Positions 35,908 through 44,065 are shown, counted from the stretch's first letter. The stretch: DNA of 64,000 nt from Phil1 sp040767925 (GCA_040767925.1 JAXGNN010000001.1:1364001-1428000); one strand, 5' to 3'. Notes: generated from the sequence alone by a model not told the origin. Made by a program: numbers and translations.

Positions 35908-37098
35908 ATGAGGAAAAACGCGAACATCGTGTCGGACGAAGCGGAGCGGCTTGAGCGGGAGGAACGGCGCACGCAGGGCCGCCGTCGCGCGTTGCTCTAT
36001 GCCTTCGCGCTGCTGATGGGGGGCGCCATCGCCGGCGCCTATTTCGCGCGCGGCGCGAGCTTCGCGCCCGTCTGGGCGCTCGCGACGCCCGCTCCCTCCC
36101 CCTCTCCCTCCGCCATGCCCGCATCCTCGCCCTCCCCGGGGGCGGCAAAGGACACGCCGGGCCCTTCGCCGGACGATACGAAGCCATTCTCCCCGACGGC
36201 CATCTATGTGGACGGGGCGCTCGCGGGCGTCATCGCCAGCCGGGAGGCCGCCGAGGCGCTGCTGGCCGACGTTTCCTCTTACTTCCAGATGAAGGTGGAC
36301 GGCATCGGCGTCCTTGTGACGAGCGTCGAGAGCGAGATCGAGTTGAAGGACGCGCCGCCCGACGAAATTGCCGGGCTTTCCACCTACGAGTCGCTCTTCG
36401 CGCGCTTCACGGCGGAGGACACGCCCCTTACCGTCGTCACTTTGCTCAGCTCGGAGAGCTTTTCCTCTGTTTCATGCGAAACAAAAACGGGAACCACAAA
36501 ATATCTCCTCCGGGGCACGCGGCTCATCGCCAGCATGGGGCGGGACGGCAGCACGCACACGGTGAGCGTTTCCCGCTACGTCAACGGCAGGCCCGACGGC
36601 AAGCCGGAGGAGGTGAGCGCGAGCGTCGTCGCGCCGGTCGACGCCGTCGTATTCGAGGGGACGAAAGCCGTCGATAAAGACGCGGAACCCGGCAAAAGCG
36701 AGGGGCAGAAAGGCCCGGACGCGGGAGAACTTTCCTTCATACGGCCTGCGCGCGGTGCGGACATTGTGGTGAACTTCGGGCAGTACCGCGGCGTGCTGCA
36801 CCTCGGCCTCGATTTCGGCGTCGCCGCGGGCGATCCGGTGCTCGCCTCGTGCGCGGGGGTCGTCGTCTGCGCGATGGAGCGCGGCGGCTACGGATTGATG
36901 ATCGAGATCGACCACGGAAACGGCTTCGTCACGCGCTACGCGCACCTTCAGAGCGCCGCGGTGGATCTCGGGCAGACGGTTGCCCAGGGGGACGTGATCG
37001 GCGCGGCGGGCATGAGCGGCAACTGCAAAAATCCCGTGCTGCATTTTGAACTCCGCGTCGACGGCATCGCCTACAACCCGCGCTTTTATCTCGATTGA
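35908..37098 (+). CDS. Membrane-anchored M23 (LytM-type) peptidase-like protein with G5-like domain
   Basis: 396 residues. A basic cytoplasmic tail, one membrane segment (about 30-48), a Pro/Ser linker (about 57-95), a mixed region, a G5-like stretch (about 190-250: ETKTGTTKYLLRGTRL, VSVSRYVNGRPDGK) and a C-terminal M23 domain (about 280-396). Zinc ligands H298 and D302 (HLGLD) and H379 (LHFE) are present, as is H346 (RYAHL). The first His of the usual HxH is Val (V377-L-H379), so endopeptidase activity may be weak or lost. The architecture recalls SpoIIQ-type proteins, but sporulation is only a possibility. The promoter is unusual (see 35895). Confidence 0.85.
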   Translation: MRKNANIVSDEAERLEREERRTQGRRRALLYAFALLMGGAIAGAYFARGASFAPVWALATPAPSPSPSAMPASSPSPGAAKDTPGPSPDDTKPFSPTAIYVDGALAGVIASREAAEALLADVSSYFQMKVDGIGVLVTSVESEIELKDAPPDEIAGLSTYESLFARFTAEDTPLTVVTLLSSESFSSVSCETKTGTTKYLLRGTRLIASMGRDGSTHTVSVSRYVNGRPDGKPEEVSASVVAPVDAVVFEGTKAVDKDAEPGKSEGQKGPDAGELSFIRPARGADIVVNFGQYRGVLHLGLDFGVAAGDPVLASCAGVVVCAMERGGYGLMIEIDHGNGFVTRYAHLQSAAVDLGQTVAQGDVIGAAGMSGNCKNPVLHFELRVDGIAYNPRFYLD

Positions 37099-37182
37099 CG
37101 GCGCGGTGCGGCGCGCTTGCAAAGAAGGCCCGTTTAGTGGTAAGATACAAAGGCTGACGATTTGAAGGAGGCTTTTTTAGAC

Positions 37183-37386
37183 ATGCCTTTTTTGAAATTC
37201 CGCTGCAAAAAGTGCGGCAAGGTGTTTGACGAGCTGGTGGCGCTCTTAGCCATGGACAAGGTCAGATGCCCCGAATGCGCGGGCGAAACCGAGAGGGCTT
37301 ACGAAGGGAAATGCGCGGGCGGCAAGGGATGCTGCGGCGACGGGTGCGGGGGCGACTGCTGCACCTGCGGCGGCTGCTCCCACTGA
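37183..37386 (+). CDS. FmdB-type zinc ribbon protein
   Basis: A 67-residue protein beginning MPFLKFRCKKCGKVFDELV with the CxxC...CPEC pairs of the FmdB zinc ribbon (C8, C11, C32, C35 region). It is followed by a Gly/Cys-rich tail with ten cysteines ending in GGCSH, probably binding metal. ATG at 37183 follows GAAGGAGG. It ends 17 nt before murA and may be co-transcribed. Function unknown. Confidence 0.85.
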   Translation: MPFLKFRCKKCGKVFDELVALLAMDKVRCPECAGETERAYEGKCAGGKGCCGDGCGGDCCTCGGCSH

Positions 37387-37403
37387 GCGCTGAAAGAACG
37401 GAT

Positions 37404-38672
37404 ATGGCTTATTACATCATCAACGGCGGCAACAGGCTCGAAGGCAGCGTGACGGTGAGCGGCGCGAAGAACGCCGCGCTCGCCATCGTCCCGGCGACGA
37501 TCCTCGCGGGAGAGAGCTGCAGGCTCGAAAACCTCCCCCGCATCGAGGACGTCCACATGCTCGAGCAGATCCTTCTGAAGATCGGCGCGACGGTGGAGTC
37601 GACCGAGGACGGGAGCATGCGCATCGACCCGCGCGGCATCAACAACTACCACGTCACCTTCGACATGGTGACGAAGATGCGCGCGTCTTACTATCTCCTG
37701 GGCGCGCTGCTCGGCCGCTACGGCCACGCGGAGGTGGCGCTCCCCGGCGGGTGCTCCATCGGGCAGCGCCCCATCGACCAGCACATCAAGGGGCTTCGCG
37801 CGCTGGGCGCGGAGGTCTCGATCGAGCGCGGCATCGTCAAGGCGAAGGCGAAGGAGCTCGTCGGCGCGGACATCTACCTCGACGTGGTCTCCGTGGGCGC
37901 GACGATCAACATCATGCTCGCGGCGGTCGCCGCGCGCGGGCAGACCATCATCTCCAACGCGGCGAAGGAGCCGCACGTGGTCGACACGGCGAACTTCCTC
38001 AACATGATGGGCGCGCAGGTCAAGGGCGCGGGCACGGACCTCATCCGCGTCAACGGCGGCATGAAGCTGCACGGCTGCACCTACGCCATCATCCCCGACC
38101 AGATCGAGGCCGGCACCTACATGATCGCCGCCGCCGCGACGCGGGGCGACGTCGTTTTAAACAACATCATCCCCACCCACCTCGAGGCCATCTCCGCGAA
38201 GCTGATGGAGAGCGGCGTGCACGTCTACGAGGGGGACGACGGGCGCGAGTTCTACATGCGCGTGAGCTGCGACGGCCGCCCCCGCGCCGTAAACATCAAG
38301 ACGCTGCCGTACCCCGGCTTCCCCACCGATTTGCAGCAGCCCATGATGGCGCTCCTTACAAAGGCGGAGGGCAACAGCTTCATCGTGGAGAACATCTTCG
38401 AGTCGCGCTACAACCACGTGAGCGAGTTGCAGCGGATGGGCGCGGCTATCCTCATCAACGGCCGCACAGCGATGGTCGAGGGCGTGCCCTCGCTTTCCGG
38501 CGCGCCCCTCTACGCGAGCGACCTGCGCGCGGGCGCGGCGCTCATCGTCGCCGCCCTCTCGGCCGAGGGGCGCAGCGAAATCCACAACATCGAATATATC
38601 GACCGCGGATACGAGTTCCTCGAGCAGAAGCTGCGCGCGCTCGGCGCGGACATCACGAGAATAGAGGAATAA
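37404..38672 (+). CDS. murA: UDP-N-acetylglucosamine 1-carboxyvinyltransferase (MurA)
   Basis: Transfers enolpyruvyl from PEP to UDP-GlcNAc, the first committed step of peptidoglycan synthesis. 422 residues. SGAKNAAL holds the Lys and Asn that bind substrate. The catalytic, fosfomycin-sensitive Cys is C117 in PGGCSIGQRPIDQH. The C-terminal YIDRGYEFLEQKLRALGA is intact. Start: ATG at 37404 (MAYYIINGGNRLEGSV); the frame is open farther upstream through the FmdB gene, which is not a real extension. The ribosome site is weak (GAAAG), consistent with readthrough from the gene before. Confidence 0.97.
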   Translation: MAYYIINGGNRLEGSVTVSGAKNAALAIVPATILAGESCRLENLPRIEDVHMLEQILLKIGATVESTEDGSMRIDPRGINNYHVTFDMVTKMRASYYLLGALLGRYGHAEVALPGGCSIGQRPIDQHIKGLRALGAEVSIERGIVKAKAKELVGADIYLDVVSVGATINIMLAAVAARGQTIISNAAKEPHVVDTANFLNMMGAQVKGAGTDLIRVNGGMKLHGCTYAIIPDQIEAGTYMIAAAATRGDVVLNNIIPTHLEAISAKLMESGVHVYEGDDGREFYMRVSCDGRPRAVNIKTLPYPGFPTDLQQPMMALLTKAEGNSFIVENIFESRYNHVSELQRMGAAILINGRTAMVEGVPSLSGAPLYASDLRAGAALIVAALSAEGRSEIHNIEYIDRGYEFLEQKLRALGADITRIEE

Positions 38673-38683
38673 AAGAACTTATA

Positions 38684-38705
38684 AAAGCCGGAAACGGCTT
38701 TTTTT
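38684..38705 (+). terminator. Intrinsic terminator of murA
   Basis: Stem AAAGCCG / CGGCTTT with GAAA tetraloop and a run of seven T. Confidence 0.92.
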
Positions 38706-38724
38706 ACGGAGAAACGGAGCCGTT

Positions 38725-39177
38725 ATGCAGATCCTGTCCGTCCGCAAAGCTCCCGGGCGCGCCGAAGAATTCGTCGCGTATTTTCAGAAGCGCTGGGCGA
38801 GCGAAAAAGGCAAGCCGGTCTATGAGGACTGCATCAAGAACTGCCTCACTTCCCCGTCCCCCCTGCCGCAGTGGTACCTGCTTTTTGAAAACGGCAGGAT
38901 CGCAGGCTGCGCGGGGCTGATCCCCAACGATTTTATCAGCCGGATGGACCTCTGGCCGTGGCTGTGCGCGCTGTATGTCGAGGAGGATTGCCGCGGGCGC
39001 GGCCTCGGCGCGCTTCTCATAGAGCGCTGCAAGCAGGATGCGAAGAAGCTCGGCTTTCCCGCGCTCTACCTCTGCACGGATCACATCGGCTATTACGAGC
39101 GGTATGGCTTTGAATACTTGGCCCAAGGCTATCATCCCTGGGGCGAGAGCTCGAGGATATACGAAGTACAAGTATAA
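38725..39177 (+). CDS. GNAT family N-acetyltransferase
   Basis: A 150-residue single-domain acetyltransferase. The acetyl-CoA loop is CRGRGLGALLIERC after LCALYVEED, and the end pattern DHIGYYERYGFEYL is that of the GNAT fold. Substrate unknown. It stands alone between the murA terminator and a hairpin shared with parB (39195-39221). The start has GGAGAAACGGAGCC upstream. Confidence 0.85.
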   Translation: MQILSVRKAPGRAEEFVAYFQKRWASEKGKPVYEDCIKNCLTSPSPLPQWYLLFENGRIAGCAGLIPNDFISRMDLWPWLCALYVEEDCRGRGLGALLIERCKQDAKKLGFPALYLCTDHIGYYERYGFEYLAQGYHPWGESSRIYEVQV

Positions 39178-39194
39178 TGCAGGTTTATGGGAAA

Positions 39195-39221
39195 ACCGCG
39201 CGGCCGATATAACCGCGCGGT
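39195..39221. terminator. Shared hairpin between GNAT and parB ends
   Basis: A 9-bp stem ACCGCGCGG / CCGCGCGGT. On the minus strand it is followed by TTTTC, so it mainly suits parB. Confidence 0.65.
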
Positions 39222-39247
39222 CGTTTCATGTCAAATTGTGGGGAATC

Positions 39248-40126
39248 CTATTCCGCCGCCCCCTGCATCAATATTTCATACAGCCATTCGAGGTTTTCCC
39301 GCGTGTAATACTCGATGGTGATCCTGCCGCGCTTCTCGGTGCCTTCTATGGAAACCTTGGTGCCCAATTGCTCGCGCAGTTTCTCCTGCGCGGCGAACAT
39401 GTCTCCCGTCTGCTTCGGGCGCTTTTCGGGCTTCTCCTCCCGCGCGTTGGGGAAAAGCTCCGCGTTGTTGACGGACGCGGCCTTGTTCTCCACCTCGCGC
39501 ACCGACCAGCCGAACTTCACGGCGTCGGTCGCGAGCGTTTTTTGCCTGTTCTCATCCCTGACGCCCGCGATGGCGCGCGCGTGGCCGGAGGAAAGCTCCC
39601 CCTCGCGCACGAGCTTCTGCACGTCCTCCGGCAGGTTCAAGAGGCGCAGCGCGTTGGCGATGACCGGGCGGGATTTTCCCAAGCGCTGCGAGACCTCCTC
39701 CTGCGTGAGGTCGTGCTGGAGCATCAAAAACCGGATCGCCGCCGCCTCCTCGATGGGGTTCAGGTTCTCGCGCTGGAGGTTTTCCACGAGCGCCACCTCG
39801 TGCACCTCGGCGTCGTCGAACTCCTTAACGATGACGGGCACCTTCTGCATCCCGGCGAGCCTCGCCGCGCGGTAGCGCCGCTCGCCCGCGACGATGCTGT
39901 ACCGCTCGCCGACGCGCCGGACGATGATCGGCTGTACCATGCCGTGCCGCTCGATGCTCGAGGCGAGCTCGCGCAGCCTTTCCTCGTCGAACGTCTTTCG
40001 CGGCTGCTCCGCGTTGGTGTCGATGAGGTAAATATCCGCCTGCACGACGCCCTCGGGCGGCTCCGTCGAAAAGTCCCCCAAAAGCGCGTCCAGCCCCCGG
40101 CCGAGTCCCTTCTTGTTCACAGCCAT
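39248..40126 (-). CDS. parB: Chromosome partitioning protein ParB (Spo0J)
   Basis: A 292-residue CTP-dependent DNA clamp that loads at parS and helps segregate the origin. The CTP-binding motif GERRYRAA begins at residue 81. The helix-turn-helix lies at LTQEEVSQRLGKSRPVIANALRLL, and the C-terminal dimer domain ends with YTRENLEWLYEIL. N-terminal KGLGRGLDALLG is the ParA-contact segment. Its ATG overlaps the parA stop by one base (TAATG). Three matching parS sites lie just upstream of the operon. Confidence 0.97.
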   Translation of the reverse strand: MAVNKKGLGRGLDALLGDFSTEPPEGVVQADIYLIDTNAEQPRKTFDEERLRELASSIERHGMVQPIIVRRVGERYSIVAGERRYRAARLAGMQKVPVIVKEFDDAEVHEVALVENLQRENLNPIEEAAAIRFLMLQHDLTQEEVSQRLGKSRPVIANALRLLNLPEDVQKLVREGELSSGHARAIAGVRDENRQKTLATDAVKFGWSVREVENKAASVNNAELFPNAREEKPEKRPKQTGDMFAAQEKLREQLGTKVSIEGTEKRGRITIEYYTRENLEWLYEILMQGAAE

Positions 40127-40899
40127 TACGCCTTCCCTCCGTCGTTCGCGATGACCTCTTCCGCAAGCGCCTGATAGGCCTTCGCGCCGACGCAGCGCGG
40201 GTCATACTGGTTGATGGGCAGCCCGAAGCTCGGCGCCTCCCCGAGGCGGATCGAGCGCGGGATGATGGTCCTGTATACTTTATTCTTGAAGAACTTCTTG
40301 ACCTCGAGCACCACCTGCTCGGAGAGGTTCGTGCGCGCGTCGAACATGGTGAGCACCACGCCTTCCACGTCGAGCATGGGATTGAGGTGCGTGCGCACGA
40401 GCTTCACCGTGTTCATCAGATCCGAAAGGCCCTCGAGCGCATAGTATTCGCACTGGATGGGGGCGAGCAGCGTGTCCGCCGCGGTCAGGGCGTTCACCGT
40501 CAGAAGCCCGAGCGAGGGCGGGCAGTCGATGAAGATGAAGTCGTATTCCTCGCGCAGCGGCGCGAGCGCGCGCTTTAAGACCGTTTCCCGGGCGAGCGCG
40601 CTCACGAGCTCCACCTCCGCGCCGGAAAGCTCCTTCCTCGAGCAAAGCAGGTCCAGGTTGTCCGCCACGGTCTTCACGATGGCGTCCTTCGCCGGGACGC
40701 CGTTGATGAGCACGTCGTAAACGCTGTGCTCCGGCTCGTCCTTGTTGACGCCCACGCCCGTCGTCGAATTGCCCTGCGGGTCGATGTCCACGCAGAGCAC
40801 CTTTTTGCCCTTCTCCGCGATGCAGGCGGAGAGGTTCACGGTCGTCGTCGTCTTGCCCACGCCGCCCTTCTGGTTGGCGACGGCTATCACTCTTGCCAT
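40126..40899 (-). CDS. parA: Chromosome partitioning ATPase ParA (Soj)
   Basis: A 257-residue ParA-type ATPase with deviant Walker A KGGVGKT (11-17), DIDPQGNSTTGVG and DCPPSLGLLT. It partners with ParB in origin segregation and control of initiation. Start: ATG at 40897-40899 (MARVIAVANQ) with GGAGG upstream (complement of 40906-40910); an ATG 18 nt earlier has no comparable site. It lies 14 nt after the GNAT gene in the same unit. Confidence 0.97.
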   Translation of the reverse strand: MARVIAVANQKGGVGKTTTTVNLSACIAEKGKKVLCVDIDPQGNSTTGVGVNKDEPEHSVYDVLINGVPAKDAIVKTVADNLDLLCSRKELSGAEVELVSALARETVLKRALAPLREEYDFIFIDCPPSLGLLTVNALTAADTLLAPIQCEYYALEGLSDLMNTVKLVRTHLNPMLDVEGVVLTMFDARTNLSEQVVLEVKKFFKNKVYRTIIPRSIRLGEAPSFGLPINQYDPRCVGAKAYQALAEEVIANDGGKA

Positions 40900-40913
40900 C
40901 GTTTTCCTCCGAA

Positions 40914-41447
40914 TCAAAGATAGAGATCCATCATGATCTCGTCGTGGTAGGCCCCGCCCACGAAAAAGCGTCCCTTATGCCTGCCGACCTCCTCGAAGCC
41001 GAAGCGCCTGTAGAGCGCCCGCGCCCGCGCGTTGTCGGCGTATACGCCAAGCTCGATGGTCTTGACCCCCTGCTCCCTTGCGAGCGCGATCAGCGTTTCC
41101 ATGATGGCGCTCCCCACGCCGATGCCCCAGAACTTCCTCTGCACGGCCACGGCGATTTCCGCCACGTGCTTGAGGCGCTCCCGCCCGTAGCAGGAGATGT
41201 TACACGTGCAGGCGATCTCCCCGTCGATGCGGCCGGCGAAGAAGCCGCCGCGCGGCGCTTTCTTGTAGTTCTCCATCACTTCCGCTTCCTGCTCGACGGT
41301 ATAGGGCAGCCCGGTCGCGTCGAAAAGCAGGAAATCCGTCTCCCCGCCGACGATCTTCAGGTATTCCAGCAGCTCCGCGGCATCCTCTTTGCCCGGGCGG
41401 TACAGGCGCAGCGTGCGGCCGTCCTTTAACACAACGTTGCGTTCCAT
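40914..41447 (-). CDS. GNAT family N-acetyltransferase, first gene of the parAB operon
   Basis: 177 residues beginning MERNVVLKDGRTLRLYRP. The acetyl-CoA loop lies at VQRKFWGIGVGSAIMETLIALA, and the end VYADNARARALYRRFGFEEVGR is that of RimL/PhnO-type GNATs. Start: ATG at 41445-41447 with GGAGGA; a longer frame lacks a ribosome site. It is transcribed from the promoter next to parS site 1 and directly precedes parA. Its substrate is unknown, and a link to segregation is only positional. Confidence 0.88.
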   Translation of the reverse strand: MERNVVLKDGRTLRLYRPGKEDAAELLEYLKIVGGETDFLLFDATGLPYTVEQEAEVMENYKKAPRGGFFAGRIDGEIACTCNISCYGRERLKHVAEIAVAVQRKFWGIGVGSAIMETLIALAREQGVKTIELGVYADNARARALYRRFGFEEVGRHKGRFFVGGAYHDEIMMDLYL

Positions 41448-41475
41448 GTTTCCTCCATTTGTCATTTCCTGTGTC

Positions 41476-41504
41476 ATTATACTGTATGGGGCGCTCAAAA
41501 ACAA
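41476..41504 (-). promoter_or_regulatory. Promoter of GNAT-parA-parB
   Basis: On the minus strand TTGTTT (complement of 41499-41504), a 17-nt spacer and TATAAT (complement of 41476-41481). The -35 lies only 5 nt from parS site 1. Confidence 0.7.
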
Positions 41505-41509
41505 TGCAT

Positions 41510-41525
41510 TGTTTCACATGAAACA
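41510..41525. promoter_or_regulatory. parS site 1
   Basis: TGTTTCACATGAAACA, 15 of 16 matches to the ParB target TGTTTCACGTGAAACA, adjacent to the parAB operon promoter. Confidence 0.9.
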
Positions 41526-41546
41526 TCCGCGCCGCGCTTGAAGCGA

Positions 41547-41562
41547 TGTTTCACGTGAAACA
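41547..41562. promoter_or_regulatory. parS site 2
   Basis: TGTTTCACGTGAAACA, a perfect 16-bp palindrome identical to the Spo0J/ParB consensus. Confidence 0.96.
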
Positions 41563-41586
41563 TCCGCAATGCGCTCCGAAGAACAT

Positions 41587-41602
41587 TGTTTCACGTGAAA
41601 CA
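41587..41602. promoter_or_regulatory. parS site 3
   Basis: TGTTTCACGTGAAACA, perfect; 40 bp from site 2, while site 1 is 37 bp from site 2, so all three lie nearly on one DNA face pattern. Confidence 0.96.
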
Positions 41603-41818
41603 AGCCTCGCTTTCCCCTTCTTTCCCGTCATTGCCCGGGAAATTGACAGGATTCGCCCTCCGCGCGGCGGGTTATTGCCCCTCATTCTCGGCCGCGCGGC
41701 CTAAAACGAAAAAGCGTCGCGTCTGGGCGGCGTTCATAGAACCGGACGCACCGGAAACGTTGGAGACTCCGTCCCCAGGCCCTTGGAACCCATATGCGGC
41801 CATGTGTACAGGATAAGC

Positions 41819-41845
41819 AGAAGCGCCGCATTCCGCGGCGCTTCT
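41819..41845 (-). terminator. Hairpin after jag
   Basis: A perfect 11-bp stem AGAAGCGCCGC / GCGGCGCTTCT. On the minus strand the tail is GCTTATCC, which lacks a real T-run, so termination may be weak. Confidence 0.55.
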
Positions 41846-41858
41846 GTGGAGATTGTCT

Positions 41859-42812
41859 TTATTTCGCTGCCCCGTTCTTGTCATCCCTGCCCTTCGGGGC
41901 GACGACCACGCGGCGGTTGGGCTCCTCGCCCTCGCTGTAGGTCGTAACGTACGGGTGGCTCTGGAGCGTGGCGTGCATCACGCGCCTCTCGTAGGGGTTC
42001 ATCGGCTCCATCGTACGGGAGCGCCCGGTGCTCCTGACCTGCGAGGCGACCTTGCGCGCGAGGCGGACGAGGGTCTCCTCGCGCTTGTCGCGATACCCTT
42101 CCGTGTCGATGGTGACGCGCGTGTAACCCGTTTCCTTGCGCGCGCGGTTGACGTGCAGCGAGGCGAGGTACTGGATGGCGTCGAGCGTTTCCCCCCTGTG
42201 GCCGATGAGGATGCCCATGGCGGCGCTGTCGATGCGAAGCCGGATGCCCTCCTCGGAGACGTTGGCGAGCACCGTGGCGTCGATGCCCATAAGACCGAGC
42301 ATGCCTTTCAGGAACTCCGCTGCCGCGTTGCCCTCCGCGGCGTCGAGCGAGTAGTCGATCTTGGGCCTTTCGGGCGCCGGGGCATAGTCCTCCCTGCGGC
42401 GCGGCCTCTCGGCCTCGTGGCGGTCGTCGCGCCGCCCGTCGCGGGGGGGCCTGTTCCCCTCGCGCCTCTGCGGCGGGCGCGGGCCCTGGCCCTGCGGCCT
42501 CTGGCTCTGGTCCTGCTGCGGGCGCGGCCGGTCGTCCCGGCGCGGGGGCCGCGCGGGCCGCTCGCTGCGGGGGCCGCTGCGCTCGCCCGGGCGCATGCGC
42601 TCGGCGTCGGTCAGGTATTCGGGAATCACGATCTGCTCGGGTTCGCGCTCGATGAGCCGCACGATGGCGGGCCGCGCGCCGATGCCGAGCACGCCCTTTG
42701 TTTCATGCTGCACGATATCGATCTCAACTTCGTCGATGGAAAGATCCAACTCGTGCAGGCCGTTGAAAATGGCCTCGTCTATGGTCTTGCCTATGGCTTC
42801 GAACGTTCTCAT
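41859..42812 (-). CDS. jag: RNA-binding protein Jag/KhpB (Jag_N-KH-R3H)
   Basis: 317 residues. A Jag_N domain (1-50, MRTFEAIGKTIDEAI) is followed by a long Arg/Pro/Gln-rich disordered linker (about 90-175), a KH domain with ILIGHRGETLDAIQYL, and an R3H domain with PYERRVMHATLQ. KhpB with KhpA binds many RNAs and affects cell division and envelope growth. Start: ATG at 42810-42812 overlaps the yidC stop (ATGA); a longer frame reading back into yidC is rejected. Last gene of rpmH-rnpA-yidD-yidC-jag. Confidence 0.95.
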   Translation of the reverse strand: MRTFEAIGKTIDEAIFNGLHELDLSIDEVEIDIVQHETKGVLGIGARPAIVRLIEREPEQIVIPEYLTDAERMRPGERSGPRSERPARPPRRDDRPRPQQDQSQRPQGQGPRPPQRREGNRPPRDGRRDDRHEAERPRRREDYAPAPERPKIDYSLDAAEGNAAAEFLKGMLGLMGIDATVLANVSEEGIRLRIDSAAMGILIGHRGETLDAIQYLASLHVNRARKETGYTRVTIDTEGYRDKREETLVRLARKVASQVRSTGRSRTMEPMNPYERRVMHATLQSHPYVTTYSEGEEPNRRVVVAPKGRDDKNGAAK

Positions 42813-43795
42813 TTTTTTGTTTCCTCCTGCAGGTCGGCCGTGCGCGGATATTTCCTGTTGAGTATGACGTTGACGATCACCATCAAAACGCTGCTGAACG
42901 TCCAGTAAATAGCGAAGGCGGCGTTGTTCGAAAGGCAGAAGACGAAGGACATCACCGGGAACATGTAGTTCATCCACTTGGTGGACTTCGCCGCCTGCTC
43001 GTTGGCCCCGGTCTGCGGCTGGCTCTTCTGCATCAGCCAGGCTGAAAGGAAGTTCGAGCCGCCCGCGAACACGGACATCAGGAACCAGCCGTTATTATAT
43101 CCGGCGTAAACGTCCTTATATACCTGCATGGCGTTGTTGAACGCGGCGACGGACGCCTCGGTGTTGATGATCCTGTAGCCGACCTCCCCGCCGGCCACGC
43201 TCTTGAGCGCGATGCCGAGTTCCACCAGCTTCTCCCACACGCCGGGGTTGTTGTGCAGATAAAGGAGGTTGGAGAGGTTCGCCGTCGCGAGGAAGGTCGA
43301 ACCTTCCGCCACGACGGGCATGAGGCCGTTGTCCGGCTGCCAGATGTTGTTGATCCAGAGAAATTTGAAGGAGCGGAAAAGCCCCATGGCGTTTTCGTCG
43401 ACGAGCAGGCGCAGCGTCATCTCGTGGCCCCAATACCGGAACGCCGCGAAGAAGCAGAAGAACAGGGGCATCGTGATGAGCATGGGCAGGCAACTGCCCC
43501 ACATGCTAACGCCGCGCTCCTTCATGAGCTTGTTCTGCTCGAGCTGGGCCTTTCTCGGGTCGTTGGCGTATTTCTTCTGAATTTTCTGTATCTCGGGCTG
43601 TATGCGCGCCATGTCGGCGGAGGACTTGCGCGTTTTGATGTCCGAATAAAGCGTCGCGAGCTTGAGCAGCGCCGTGCAGAGCACGATGGTCAGCACGATG
43701 CTCCCGAACCCTCCGGGCAGTATGCTGATCGTCAGGTTGTACACCCAGCGCAGCATTTCAAGAAACCAGTTTGTAAGGAAAAAATCGCCTCGCAC
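42809..43795 (-). CDS. yidC: Membrane protein insertase YidC/OxaA
   Basis: A 328-residue insertase without the large periplasmic domain of Gram-negative YidC. It has a first helix after the N-terminal WFLEMLRWVYNLTISI and the cytoplasmic loop with KTRKSSADMARIQPEIQKIQKKY. Further helices carry MWGSCLPMLITMPLFFCFFAAF and TKWMNYMFPVMSFVFCL. Between TM2 and TM3 is an extracytoplasmic segment longer than in Bacillus (NIWQPDNGLM...VGYRIINTEA). There is no lipobox. It inserts proteins alone or with Sec. Confidence 0.95.
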   Translation of the reverse strand: MRGDFFLTNWFLEMLRWVYNLTISILPGGFGSIVLTIVLCTALLKLATLYSDIKTRKSSADMARIQPEIQKIQKKYANDPRKAQLEQNKLMKERGVSMWGSCLPMLITMPLFFCFFAAFRYWGHEMTLRLLVDENAMGLFRSFKFLWINNIWQPDNGLMPVVAEGSTFLATANLSNLLYLHNNPGVWEKLVELGIALKSVAGGEVGYRIINTEASVAAFNNAMQVYKDVYAGYNNGWFLMSVFAGGSNFLSAWLMQKSQPQTGANEQAAKSTKWMNYMFPVMSFVFCLSNNAAFAIYWTFSSVLMVIVNVILNRKYPRTADLQEETKK

Positions 43796-43816
43796 GGTCG
43801 TTCTCTCTTTCTTGTG

Positions 43817-44065
43817 TTATTGTGCCGTCTTTTTGCGGCGCGGCGCCGGCCAGATTTCCGGCACGGGGTCGTAGCCGCCGCGGGAGAAGGGATTGCAGCG
43901 CAAAACGCGCCATATGCTGATGAAGCCGCCTTTCCACGCGCCGTGCTTTTCCAGCGCCTCGAGCGCATAGGTCGAGCAGGTCGGCGTATAACGGCAGCAC
44001 GGCGCGTGCACCGGCGATATCCAGGCGCGATAGCCGCGGATAAGGTAGAGCAGCAAGCGCTTCAC
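43817..44065 (-). CDS. yidD: Membrane protein insertion efficiency factor YidD
   Basis: An 82-residue protein starting at GTG (complement of 44063-44065): VKRLLLYLIRGYRAWISP. The family cysteines lie in CCRYTPTCSTYALEAL, followed by RVLRCNPFSRGGYDPVP. The start overlaps the rnpA stop (GTGA). Assists YidC; conserved position between rnpA and yidC. Confidence 0.95.
   Translation of the reverse strand: MKRLLLYLIRGYRAWISPVHAPCCRYTPTCSTYALEALEKHGAWKGGFISIWRVLRCNPFSRGGYDPVPEIWPAPRRKKTAQ

Larger units (their letters stand above)
41448..41858. other. Intergenic parS region between the GNAT gene and jag
   Basis: No credible gene in these 411 bases. They contain the GNAT-parAB promoter, three parS sites in 93 bp and a jag-side hairpin. 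A plus-strand frame starting inside parS site 3 (41586-41816) is rejected. Confidence 0.7.

Noticed and set aside
41586..41816. Plus-strand frame of 76 codons starting MFHVKQ
   Set aside because: Its start is parS site 3 read as codons, it has no ribosome site, and the rest has no family character.
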